NCBI RefSeq assembly: GCF_023145115.1
Contig: NZ_JAGLEJ010000002.1
Span: forward strand, 1-64,000
Direction: 5' to 3'
From: Algiphilus sp.
GTDB taxonomy: Bacteria; Pseudomonadota; Gammaproteobacteria; Nevskiales; Nevskiaceae
DNA: 64,000 bases
Below are positions 16,406 to 23,404 of this stretch, piece by piece. Under the pieces are notes generated by a model. That model did no database searches and was not told the DNA's origin. It was given only the letters and a program-made list of their open reading frames with translations. The number at the start of each line of letters is the position of its first letter. Positions within the stretch are counted from its first letter, which is position 1. Position numbers and translations under genes: made by a program.

Positions 16406-16514
16406 GGGTTCGGTCCATGGATGGACCGAACAACCTGCGACCTCTGTCGCCCGAAGGGCGACGCCGCGCAAAGGTATCGATGAAGCGGGATTTGGTCGGG
16501 GTGACAGGATTCGA
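16406..16514. repeat. direct repeat copy 1 with tRNA-Pro 3' fragment
   Basis: A 109-base block repeated 155 bases downstream with two mismatches (16435 region G/A, 16467 region C/T). Its right end (16493-16514) equals the last 22 bases of the tRNA-Pro gene including CCA, on the minus strand. It also contains a hairpin built on TTCGGTCC/GGACCGAA, a second hairpin GTCGCCC-GAA-type, and a 14-base stretch nearly identical to the tRNA variable loop/T-arm (one mismatch here). Confidence 0.85.
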
Positions 16515-16560
16515 TGGATCGGCAGGAAAGCCGATCCACGCGACCGTCAGGGAGCCCGAA

Positions 16561-16669
16561 GGGTTCGGTCCATGGATGGACCGAACAACCTACGACCTCT
16601 GTCGCCCGAAGGGCGACGCTGCGCAAAGGTATCGATGAAGCGGGATTTGGTCGGGGTGACAGGATTCGA
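16561..16669. repeat. direct repeat copy 2, running into intact tRNA-Pro
   Basis: Second copy of the 109-base block. Its right end is the 3' end of the intact tRNA-Pro gene. Here AACCTACGACCTCT is identical to the tRNA variable-loop/T-arm segment and recurs a second time inside the tRNA itself about 80 bases on. Between the copies (16515-16560) lies another hairpin, TGGATCGGC-N6-GCCGATCCA. The pattern looks like tandem duplication of tRNA-derived DNA, or old attachment-site scars. Confidence 0.85.
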
Positions 16670-16724
16670 ACCTACGACCTCTTCGTCCCGAACGAAGCGC
16701 TCTACCAAGCTGAGCTACACCCCG
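16648..16724 (-). tRNA. tRNA-Pro (anticodon CGG)
   Basis: A 77-base cloverleaf with encoded CCA: acceptor stem CGGGGTG/CACCCCG, discriminator A, D-arm GCTC...GAGC, anticodon stem CTTCG/CGAAG enclosing TTCGGGA (anticodon CGG), T-loop TTCGAAT. The position of the C of the first pair and the CGG anticodon identify proline. It is transcribed away from ispB. Its 3' 22 bases are repeated once more upstream of the repeat block described at 16406. Confidence 0.95.
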
Positions 16725-16743
16725 AACTGTGTTGCCGCTGCCG

Positions 16744-17712
16744 TCAGCTGGCGCGCTTGACGGTGAAATCCGCGAGCCCGCTCATGGCGTCCCTGAACGC
16801 GGAAGGCGGCATGGCGGCGAGTGCCTGCTTGGCATCGGCCGCATGCCGCTGCGCGGCGGCGGAAGTGTAGTGGATCGCATCGGTGGATTCAACGGCGCGC
16901 AGCACCGCGGCGACATCCGCCGATCCGCCGTCGCTGATGGCGCCGCGGAGGTAGTCGCGCGTCGCGGCGTCACCCACCGACATCGCCCGGATCAGGGGCA
17001 GGGTCGGCTTGCCCTCGGCGAGATCGGTGCCGAGGTTCTTGCCGGAGACCTCGGGATCGGCCAGGTAGTCGAGCAGGTCGTCGACCACCTGGAAGGCCAT
17101 GCCGAGACTGAGCCCGTAGTCCTGGGCGGCCCGGATGCCGTCGGCATCGGCGCCCGCGATGAGCGCCCCGAGGCCGGTGGCGGCGCGGAACAGTCGGGCG
17201 GTCTTGCGCTCGATGACTTCGAGGTAGCCGGCTTCGTCGGCGTCGGGGTCGCCGCAGCGCATGAGCTGCAGCACCTCGCCCTCGGCGATGGCGTTGGTGG
17301 TGTCGGCGAGCTCGCGCATGATGCGCATGTCATCGACTTCCACCATGAGCTGGAAGCTGCGTGAATAGAGGAAGTCGCCGGACAGTACGGCCCCGGCGTT
17401 GCCGAAGGCGGCGTTGGCGGTGGCCTGGCCGCGACGGCGCTCGGTCTCGTCCACGACGTCGTCGTGAAGGAGGGTGGCGGTATGGATCAGCTCGACGATG
17501 GCGGCCACCAGATGGCCGCGCTGATCGCATCGCCCGAAGGCGCGCGCGGCGAGCAGGACGAGGACCGGGCGCAGGCGTTTGCCGCCGCTGCGCAGGATGT
17601 GCGCGGCGATCTCGTTGATGAGCGTGACGTCCGAGCGCAGACGGTCGCGGATCAGCGCGTCGACGGCGCGCATGTCCTCATCAACCGGCGCTGTGCAGTC
17701 CTTGAAATCCAT
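16744..17712 (-). CDS. ispB: octaprenyl (polyprenyl) diphosphate synthase
   Basis: 322 residues of the trans-isoprenyl diphosphate synthase family. The first aspartate-rich motif is LLHDDVVDETERRRG (about 82-96), the second FQVVDDLLDYLAD (about 209-221); GGKRLRP near residue 44 and KTARLF are also family hallmarks. It elongates farnesyl diphosphate with isopentenyl diphosphate to make the quinone side chain. The divergent position next to rplU-rpmA-obgE is the classic gammaproteobacterial ispB location. The ATG was chosen because it yields MDFKDCTAPVDEDM, matching the family N-terminus; the frame is open further upstream only as non-conserved sequence. It is followed closely by tRNA-Pro on the same strand. 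Confidence 0.94.
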   Translation of the reverse strand: MDFKDCTAPVDEDMRAVDALIRDRLRSDVTLINEIAAHILRSGGKRLRPVLVLLAARAFGRCDQRGHLVAAIVELIHTATLLHDDVVDETERRRGQATANAAFGNAGAVLSGDFLYSRSFQLMVEVDDMRIMRELADTTNAIAEGEVLQLMRCGDPDADEAGYLEVIERKTARLFRAATGLGALIAGADADGIRAAQDYGLSLGMAFQVVDDLLDYLADPEVSGKNLGTDLAEGKPTLPLIRAMSVGDAATRDYLRGAISDGGSADVAAVLRAVESTDAIHYTSAAAQRHAADAKQALAAMPPSAFRDAMSGLADFTVKRAS

Positions 17713-17803
17713 AGGGCGGGCATGTGTGGGGCACGGCTTGGCGCCGATCGCGGACGAAAGTGTAGACGAGCGGGCGCCGGCGGGCCTGCGGGGCCCCGAT
17801 TCG

Positions 17804-17832
17804 TTGACCTTGGCGCGACCCCGGCGTATCAT
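17804..17832 (+). promoter_or_regulatory. sigma-70 promoter of rplU-rpmA
   Basis: TTGACC, 17-base spacer, TATCAT. Predicted start near 17839, about 60 bases before rplU. The spacing is ideal and the location, between divergent ispB and rplU, fits. Confidence 0.75.
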
Positions 17833-17899
17833 CGCGCGCCTTGTCGATCCCGGGCCCAGGCCGAGCGGATCGCCCCCGCAGGATTCCGGAGCACATCTG

Positions 17900-18214
17900 A
17901 TGTACGCCATCATCAAAACCGGCGGCAAGCAGTATCGCGTCAGCAAGGGCGATGCGCTGCGCGTCGAAACGCTTGACGCCGCTGTCGGTGACACCATTGA
18001 TTTCGACCAGGTCTTGATGGTCGGCGAGGGCGAGGACGCCAGGGTCGGCGCTCCGCTGGTCGACGGCGCCAGGGTCACGGCCGAGGTGCTGGAGCACGGC
18101 CGTGGCAACAAGGTGCACATCATCAAGTTCCGCCGCCGCAAGCATCACATGAAGCGGCAGGGCCACCGCCAGAACTACACGGCGGTTCGCATCACCGACA
18201 TCGCCGGCGCCTGA
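17900..18214 (+). CDS. rplU: 50S ribosomal protein bL21
   Basis: 104 residues, full family length. Starts MYAIIKTGGKQYRV, contains KVHIIKFRRRKHHMKRQGHR, the basic 23S rRNA-binding tail, and ends TDIAGA. A GGAG lies nine bases ahead of the ATG. It is first in the rplU-rpmA pair, 31 bases before rpmA, under a good sigma-70 promoter. Confidence 0.98.
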   Translation: MYAIIKTGGKQYRVSKGDALRVETLDAAVGDTIDFDQVLMVGEGEDARVGAPLVDGARVTAEVLEHGRGNKVHIIKFRRRKHHMKRQGHRQNYTAVRITDIAGA

Positions 18215-18245
18215 GCGCCGCTGAACCGAACAGGAGCAGCTCGAT

Positions 18246-18506
18246 ATGGCACACAAGAAGGCTGGCGGCAGTACCCGGAACGGCCGCGATTCCGAATCCA
18301 AGCGCCTGGGCGTCAAGCGCTTCGGCGGCGAGCAGGTGCGTGCCGGCTCGATCATCGTGCGCCAGCGCGGCAGCAAGATGCACCCCGGCGACAACGCCGG
18401 CATGGGCCGCGACTACACCATCTTCGCGAAGGCCGACGGCAAGGTCGAGTTCCGACCGCGCCACGGCCGCACGGTCGTCAACATCGTCGCGCCGGCCGAG
18501 GCCTGA
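18246..18506 (+). CDS. rpmA: 50S ribosomal protein bL27
   Basis: 86 residues beginning MAHKKAGGSTRNGRDSESK, the flexible N-terminus that reaches the peptidyl-transferase centre, with the family core RLGVKRFGGEQVRAGSIIV and FRPRHGRTVVNI. No extra N-terminal cleavage sequence (as in Firmicutes) is present. AGGAG precedes the ATG. It is followed by an intrinsic terminator rather than directly by obgE. Confidence 0.98.
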   Translation: MAHKKAGGSTRNGRDSESKRLGVKRFGGEQVRAGSIIVRQRGSKMHPGDNAGMGRDYTIFAKADGKVEFRPRHGRTVVNIVAPAEA

Positions 18507-18545
18507 TCCGGACGCGATCCGGCCTCCAAGGCGACCGTGTGAAAG

Positions 18546-18568
18546 GGCCCCGGGAACGGGGCCTTTTT
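18546..18568 (+). terminator. intrinsic terminator after rpmA
   Basis: Stem GGCCCCG / CGGGGCC with a GGAA loop followed by five T. It closes the ribosomal-protein pair and separates it from the toxin-antitoxin genes and obgE downstream. Confidence 0.9.
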
Positions 18569-18593
18569 CATTGGGTTGCCACGAAATGGCGCG

Positions 18594-18640
18594 TTGCCCA
18601 TTCCGGTGGGCGGCGCTAAATTAGTACAGTGAACAGTACA
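18594..18640 (+). promoter_or_regulatory. promoter and likely YefM operator
   Basis: TTGCCC, 17 bases, TAAATT, then two AGTACA repeats (18623-18628 and 18635-18640) twelve bases apart across the expected transcription start. YefM/YoeB autorepress through short TGTACA-like sites over their promoter, so this spacing suggests the operator. Promoter strength is a guess. Confidence 0.6.
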
Positions 18641-18650
18641 GGTTGCGCGC

Positions 18651-18905
18651 ATGAGGATCGTGAACTTCTCCGAAGCACGGAAGAGCCTGAAGAAGGTGAT
18701 CGATACGGTGGTGGATGACGCTGACTACACCGTGATTTCCCGTCGCGATGCGCCGGATGCGGTGGTCATGTCGCTCGATACCTTCAACAGCATGATGGAA
18801 ACGGCGCATCTGCTGCGTTCGCCCGCCAACGTGGCGCATCTTGAGCGCTCGATCGCGCAGCTTCGAAGCGGCGAAGCGAAGCAGCGCCAGCTGGACGATG
18901 CCTAG
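18651..18905 (+). CDS. yefM: antitoxin of the YefM/Phd family
   Basis: 84 residues: MRIVNFSEARKSLKKVIDTV, then TVISRRDAPDAVVMSLDTFNSMMET, the Phd/YefM fold that binds operator DNA, followed by a C-terminal tail (LLRSPANVAHLERSIAQL) that wraps and blocks the YoeB active site. Its stop overlaps the toxin start by eight bases (ATGCCTAG), the typical coupled arrangement that keeps antitoxin in excess. Confidence 0.93.
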   Translation: MRIVNFSEARKSLKKVIDTVVDDADYTVISRRDAPDAVVMSLDTFNSMMETAHLLRSPANVAHLERSIAQLRSGEAKQRQLDDA

Positions 18906-19161
18906 CCGCATCCTGTGGACGCTGGAAGCCTGGAACGACTACCAGTACTGGCAAAAGCAGGATCGCAAGACACTGAAGCGTATTAACCTTCTGATCCGGG
19001 ACGCGGTCCGCAACCCCTTCTCCGGAATCGGCAAACCGGAGCCGCTGCGGGAAAATCTGAGCGGGTTCTGGTCCAGGCGCATCGACGAGACCAACCGTCT
19101 CGTCTACACCGTCGAGAACGACGATCTGATGATCGTCGCTTGTCGATACCACTACAACTAG
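18898..19161 (+). CDS. yoeB: toxin YoeB, ribosome-dependent mRNA endonuclease
   Basis: 87 residues, close to full YoeB length. LWTLEAWNDYQYWQKQDRKT opens the RelE-like fold; the catalytic set is present: Glu48 (GKPEPL), Arg67 (NRLVY) and His85 with the C-terminal RYHYN. The toxin therefore looks active and not decayed. It starts inside the antitoxin gene. The pair sits between rpmA and obgE, normally contiguous genes, so it is an insertion into a conserved housekeeping operon. Confidence 0.94.
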   Translation: MPSRILWTLEAWNDYQYWQKQDRKTLKRINLLIRDAVRNPFSGIGKPEPLRENLSGFWSRRIDETNRLVYTVENDDLMIVACRYHYN

Positions 19162-19186
19162 CCGCCGCCAACCGAGCCAACCAGCC

Positions 19187-20245
19187 GTGAAGTTCGTCGA
19201 CGAAAGCAGAATCCGTGTGGATGCCGGTTCCGGCGGTGCCGGCCATGTCTCGTTCCGCCGCGAGAAGTACGTGCCCTTCGGCGGTCCGGATGGCGGCGAC
19301 GGCGGCCACGGCGGCAATGTCTACGCAGTGGCGGACAGTGGCCTCAACACTCTGGCCGACATGCGCTTCTCGCGCCGCTTCCGCGCCGAGGACGGCGAGT
19401 CCGGCGGCAAGGCCAACCGCACCGGCGCGGCGGGCTCGGACATCGAGATCCCGATGCCGCTCGGCACCATCATCCACGACGAGGACACCGAAGAGTATCT
19501 GGGCGAGATCACGCCGGCGACGCCGCGCATCATGCTCGCCCGCGGCGGTGCCCGCGGACTGGGCAACACCCGCTTCAAGAGCAGCGTCAACCGGGCGCCG
19601 CGGCAGAGCACGCCCGGCTACGCCGGCGAGTCGCGGCATCTGCGGCTGGAACTGGCGGTGATGGCGGACGTCGGCCTCGCCGGCCTCCCGAATGCCGGCA
19701 AGTCGACGCTGCTGTCCGCAATGTCCGCGGCGCGGCCGAAGATCGCCGACTATCCGTTCACGACCCTGTACCCGCAGCCGGGCGTGGTGGCGGTGGACCC
19801 GCTGCGCAGCTTCGTCATGGTCGATATCCCGGGCCTCATCGAGGGCGCCGCCGATGGTGCCGGTCTGGGGCATCGCTTCCTGCGACACCTGTCGCGCACG
19901 CGCCTCCTGCTGCAGCTGGTCGATCTGGTTCCGGTGGACGGTGACCTCACCGGCCAGGTGCGCACCATCGATGCCGAGCTGGCGCAGTACAGTGCCGGGC
20001 TCGCCGAACGGCCGCGCTGGCTGGTGTTCACCAAGGCGGACCTGATGGACGAGGACGCCGCGCGGGCGCTGGCCGAGGAAGCAGTCGCCGAGCTCGAATG
20101 GCCGCATCCCTGGTATCTGATCTCGTCGGTGCAGCGAACCGGCTTGGAGCCGCTGGCGCGTGCGGTGATGGACTGGCTGGAGGCGCGTCGGGCCGAGGAT
20201 GCCGCCGCTGCCGACGGCCGGGCCGACGAGGAGGTGGCACCGTGA
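19187..20245 (+). CDS. obgE: Obg GTPase (ribosome assembly / stringent control)
   Basis: 352 residues with a GTG start. The N-terminal glycine-rich Obg fold is clear (DESRIRVDAGSGGAGHVSFRREK, PFGGPDGGDGGHGGNVY). The G domain shows G1 GLPNAGKST (about 165), DIPGLIEGA (about 212) and FTKADL (about 281). The protein associates with 50S subunits and responds to GTP/ppGpp. An acidic/alanine-rich C-terminal tail follows. It starts 25 bases after yoeB and so probably relies, at least partly, on the toxin-antitoxin promoter or on read-through of the rpmA terminator. The stop overlaps proB. Confidence 0.97.
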   Translation: MKFVDESRIRVDAGSGGAGHVSFRREKYVPFGGPDGGDGGHGGNVYAVADSGLNTLADMRFSRRFRAEDGESGGKANRTGAAGSDIEIPMPLGTIIHDEDTEEYLGEITPATPRIMLARGGARGLGNTRFKSSVNRAPRQSTPGYAGESRHLRLELAVMADVGLAGLPNAGKSTLLSAMSAARPKIADYPFTTLYPQPGVVAVDPLRSFVMVDIPGLIEGAADGAGLGHRFLRHLSRTRLLLQLVDLVPVDGDLTGQVRTIDAELAQYSAGLAERPRWLVFTKADLMDEDAARALAEEAVAELEWPHPWYLISSVQRTGLEPLARAVMDWLEARRAEDAAAADGRADEEVAP

Positions 20246-21384
20246 GCCGCGGCGGCGGATTCGATCGCGGCGCCATGCAGGGGGTGCGACGCCTCGTGGT
20301 CAAGGTGGGCAGCTCCCTGGTCACCAATCAGGGCAAGGGGCTGGATGGTGACGCCATCGCGGAATGGGTCGGCCAGATCACCGAGCTGCTGCGCGCCGGC
20401 GTGCAGGTCGTGCTGGTATCCAGCGGCGCGGTCGCCGAGGGGCGCGCGCGTCTCGGCATGAGCCAGCGCCCGCGCACCCTGCACGCGCTGCAGGCCACCG
20501 CGGCGGTCGGGCAGATGGGGCTGGTGCGCGCCTACGAGAACGCCTTCGCGCAGTACGGCCTCAACACCGCGCAGGTGCTGCTGACGCACGAGGATGTCGC
20601 CGAGCGCAGCCGCTATCTCAATGCCCGCAGCACGCTGCGCACGCTGCTGGAGTGGGGCGTCGTGCCGGTGGTCAACGAGAACGACACGGTCTCCACCGAC
20701 GAGATCCGCCTGGGGGACAACGACACCCTCGGCGCGCTGGTCTGCAATCTGGTGGAGGCCGAGGCGCTGATCATCCTCACCGACCAGGACGGTCTGTACA
20801 CCCGCGACCCGCGACAGGACGACGCCGCCGAGCTGATCCACGACATCGGCGTGTCCGACCCCCGGCTCGACGACATGGCCGGTGATGGCATGGGCGCGCT
20901 GGGCCGCGGCGGCATGCGCACCAAGCTGACGGCCGCGCGCTGGGCCGCGCGTTCCGGCGCCAGCACCATCATCGCCCACGGTCGGCGCGAGCGCGTGCTG
21001 GTGCGCCTGCTGGAGGGCGAGGCCGAACTGGGCACGATGCTGCACGCCGACGAGATGCGCATCGGCGCGCGCAAGCGCTGGATCGCCGGGCAGCTGCAGT
21101 CCCGCGGCGTGCTGCATCTCGACGAGGGCGCAGTCAGGGCGCTGCGCGGCGGCGGCGCCAGCCTGCTGCCGGTGGGCGTGCGGTCGGTGGAGGGGCAGTT
21201 CTCGCGCGGCGATGTCGTGCGCTGCGTGGCACCGGACGGCGCCGAGATCGCGCGCGGGCTGGTCAACTACAGCGCCGCCGAGGCGACCCGCATCTGCGGT
21301 GTGCCCACGCGCGAGATCAACGACCGGCTGGGCTATGTCGGGGAGTCCGAGCTCATCCACCGGGATGACCTCGCGCTCAGCTGA
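20242..21384 (+). CDS. proB: glutamate 5-kinase
   Basis: 380 residues: amino-acid-kinase domain (RRLVVKVGSSLVTNQGKGL, VSSGAVAEGRARLG, NENDTVSTDEIRLGDND, LTDQDGLYTRDPR) followed by a C-terminal PUA domain (RKRWIAGQLQSRGVLHLDEGAV). It catalyses the first committed step of proline synthesis. The GTG start overlaps the obgE stop as GTGA and has GGAGG seven bases upstream, better than any internal ATG. The obgE-proB order is typical for gammaproteobacteria outside Enterobacterales. Confidence 0.96.
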   Translation: MSRGGGFDRGAMQGVRRLVVKVGSSLVTNQGKGLDGDAIAEWVGQITELLRAGVQVVLVSSGAVAEGRARLGMSQRPRTLHALQATAAVGQMGLVRAYENAFAQYGLNTAQVLLTHEDVAERSRYLNARSTLRTLLEWGVVPVVNENDTVSTDEIRLGDNDTLGALVCNLVEAEALIILTDQDGLYTRDPRQDDAAELIHDIGVSDPRLDDMAGDGMGALGRGGMRTKLTAARWAARSGASTIIAHGRRERVLVRLLEGEAELGTMLHADEMRIGARKRWIAGQLQSRGVLHLDEGAVRALRGGGASLLPVGVRSVEGQFSRGDVVRCVAPDGAEIARGLVNYSAAEATRICGVPTREINDRLGYVGESELIHRDDLALS

Positions 21385-21464
21385 GGCGCTAGCGCAGCCC
21401 GCACGTCGCCGTTCCGGCCGGCTGAACGGCGGGGTATTGCCGGCCGCGATGGCCGGTGGTCGAT

Positions 21465-22736
21465 TCAGGCGCGTTTCAATCGGGCCTCCCGTTCCGACTG
21501 CAGCCGCTCCTGCATGCGGGCATGCCATGCGCTGGTGCTGGCGCGTTCGGCGCAGAACGAGAGGGCAAGCTGCTCATACTCGTCGGCTCTCTCCAGGCCG
21601 ACCAGGAATCCCGCTGCCTTCTGGACAACACGATAGATCTGCAGGGCGCGTTCCCGGTCCCCGTTGATGAGGCCGATCATTCGGGCCGCGAGGGCCCAAT
21701 GCTGGCGCAGCCGGTCGGTATCGGGAAAGTCGGGGAACGCTCGGCCGTAGCGCAGATCTCCGGCAGCCGCGGCGCTCGCGAGATGTGCGTACTGCGACGA
21801 TGCATCCAGCAGCGGGCGGTCCTCGTCCGCGCAGGCCCGCCGAATCGCGTGCAGATCGACGCCGAGCCCAGAAAGTGCTGTGACGGGCGACCCGCATATC
21901 CATCGATCCAGCTCCTGCAGGACTTCGGGCGAGAAGCTGATCATGCCGTGTGCGGGACCACCAGGGGCGAACGTGAGCTCGCCGAGCACCGGCCCGTCGT
22001 ACATGTCGACACTGACGAAGCTGCTGCCGGTCGCTTTGGCTAGCCTCGACGCTGCGTGCAGTAGCTGAGCCGGGTAAAGCGGCAGTATGTGGTTGCCGAC
22101 CGCCATCTTCGTCGTGTCGAAGTGGTAGTGGCGGCCGTGTTCCAGCGGCAGCATCGCGGCATCGAATATCGCGCCGCGCGGCGGCGAGGCGTTGCGATCA
22201 ATCTGGAGCACGAATCCGGGCTCGCCGTTGAAGCAGTAGACCTTGTAGTCCGGTGGCACGGCCTTGCCAGGGATGTGCGAAGGGATCAATTCCTCGAGCA
22301 CCCAGTACTCCGGATCCTGGTCCTGAATGTTGCCTATCGCATCCGCGGACACGGTTCGCAGGGTCAGGAGGTTCAGAAACCGCTCTTCCTCGCGGCCTCG
22401 CTCGTGGTGATTTTCGGCCAGTCGTTGCAGCACGTGGATGCCGATGGATGAGTGCCAACCCGGTTGCTTGATGACAAAGGCATCCATCTCGTGCGCCGCA
22501 GCCCACAGCTCGGACAACGAGTCGAAGCGTCTTCGCACGGGCGTTGCGCAGCCATTGCGCTCGCCGAAGACGTATGCGGCAAGTTTGTCATCCAGCTCCC
22601 AGGGAACCGGATCACCGATGAGCTCGGCCTTGTTGCGAAACCGCTGCCGTATGAAGGTCAGGAAGTCGCGGGCAGGCCGATCAGCGGGTGTCGGGTGGAA
22701 CTTTTCCGGAGCCGGAGGCATTGATCGGTTCGCCAC
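21465..22736 (-). CDS. TupA-like ATP-grasp protein
   Basis: 423 residues. The central region has TupA-type ATP-grasp signatures: FVIKQPGWHSSIG (nucleotide-binding loop region), YWVLEELIPSH, PDYKVYCFNGEPGFVLQID, and SFVSVDMYDGPVLGELTFAPGG (metal-binding Glu). Such proteins ligate an amino acid or similar group, often to surface polysaccharide. An extra C-terminal half (about 270-423: LDRWICGSPVTAL...) has no motif I recognise. The gene stands alone, convergent with proB and followed in the same direction upstream by rpsT's terminator. By eye its codon usage is more mixed than its neighbours, suggesting later acquisition. Confidence 0.72.
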   Translation of the reverse strand: MANRSMPPAPEKFHPTPADRPARDFLTFIRQRFRNKAELIGDPVPWELDDKLAAYVFGERNGCATPVRRRFDSLSELWAAAHEMDAFVIKQPGWHSSIGIHVLQRLAENHHERGREEERFLNLLTLRTVSADAIGNIQDQDPEYWVLEELIPSHIPGKAVPPDYKVYCFNGEPGFVLQIDRNASPPRGAIFDAAMLPLEHGRHYHFDTTKMAVGNHILPLYPAQLLHAASRLAKATGSSFVSVDMYDGPVLGELTFAPGGPAHGMISFSPEVLQELDRWICGSPVTALSGLGVDLHAIRRACADEDRPLLDASSQYAHLASAAAAGDLRYGRAFPDFPDTDRLRQHWALAARMIGLINGDRERALQIYRVVQKAAGFLVGLERADEYEQLALSFCAERASTSAWHARMQERLQSEREARLKRA

Positions 22737-22920
22737 AGAAATCGTTCTTGCCGCGGGCGCGAAGTGCCGCGGTCCCGCTGTCGCGGCTGGAAAGGTTAGC
22801 CGCCCTCATCGGCGTTGTCGATTTGCCGGGGGGCACGGCGTTGCGCATGAGCGCCGGAGCAATCCCGTCGGGCGCGGAGGCGGTCCGCCGGCTTCTCGAG
22901 CCGGGGCGTCGGCCATAACG

Positions 22921-22956
22921 CGAAAAGCGGGATGCGCCGGGCGCTCCCGCTTTTCG
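22921..22956 (-). terminator. intrinsic terminator downstream of rpsT
   Basis: Arms CGAAAAGCGGGA and TCCCGCTTTTCG enclosing a GC-rich loop; on the minus strand the right arm ends in TTTT. It sits about 45 bases after the rpsT stop and also insulates the ATP-grasp gene. Confidence 0.8.
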
Positions 22957-23002
22957 GTGGAACCACGATGAAGCGCCGCATGTCGCGGCGCGGGTCACGC
23001 GA

Positions 23003-23272
23003 TCAGGCGCTCTCGAGGGCCTTGATGTGCTTCTGCAGCCGGTGCTTGTGGCGCGCGACCTTGTTCTTGTGGATCAGGCCGCGACCGGCGTAGCGGTCGA
23101 GCAGCGGCACCATTTCCTTGTAGGCGCTGCGCGCTTCGTCGATATTCCTGGACTCGACGGCCTTGACGACCTTCCTGATGGAGGAACGGACCATCGAGCG
23201 CTGCGAGGCATGCAGCGAGCGGCGCTTTTCATTCTGGATGGCGCGCTTGCGCGCCTGGGGCGAGTTGGCCAA
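23003..23272 (-). CDS. rpsT: 30S ribosomal protein bS20
   Basis: 89 residues: MANSPQARKRAIQNEKRR, SLHASQRSMVRSSIRKV, KNKVARHKHRLQKHIKAL, the three-helix basic protein of the 30S body. Full length with ATG start. It is divergent from murJ, the standard location, with its own consensus promoter and terminator. Confidence 0.98.
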   Translation of the reverse strand: MANSPQARKRAIQNEKRRSLHASQRSMVRSSIRKVVKAVESRNIDEARSAYKEMVPLLDRYAGRGLIHKNKVARHKHRLQKHIKALESA

Positions 23273-23341
23273 CGGTGACTCCGCAATACAAACCGGTGAG
23301 GCGATCTGGGTTCCGGGGGAGGGCCCCGAAAAAGGTCGCGT

Positions 23342-23370
23342 AGTATTCTCGCGCCTTCACGGCTTGTCAA
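23342..23370 (-). promoter_or_regulatory. strong sigma-70 promoter of rpsT
   Basis: On the minus strand TTGACA, 17 bases, AATACT; predicted start near 23335 with a leader of about 60 bases. S20 translation is autoregulated in E. coli through its leader, so this leader may matter. Confidence 0.85.
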
Positions 23371-23404
23371 CCGAGCGCAGGCCCCCCGCGCAGTCTCCGC
23401 CCGC

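Noticed and set aside
16406..16724. Prophage or integrative island attachment site
   Set aside because: Partial tRNA 3' repeats resemble att sites, but no integrase or cargo lies between them; only 155 bases separate the copies. Kept as a repeat, not an island.
16374..16870. Short open frames through the repeats next to tRNA-Pro
   Set aside because: They read repeated and tRNA sequence (MDGPNN...-type peptides), a known class of false predictions around duplicated tRNA ends.
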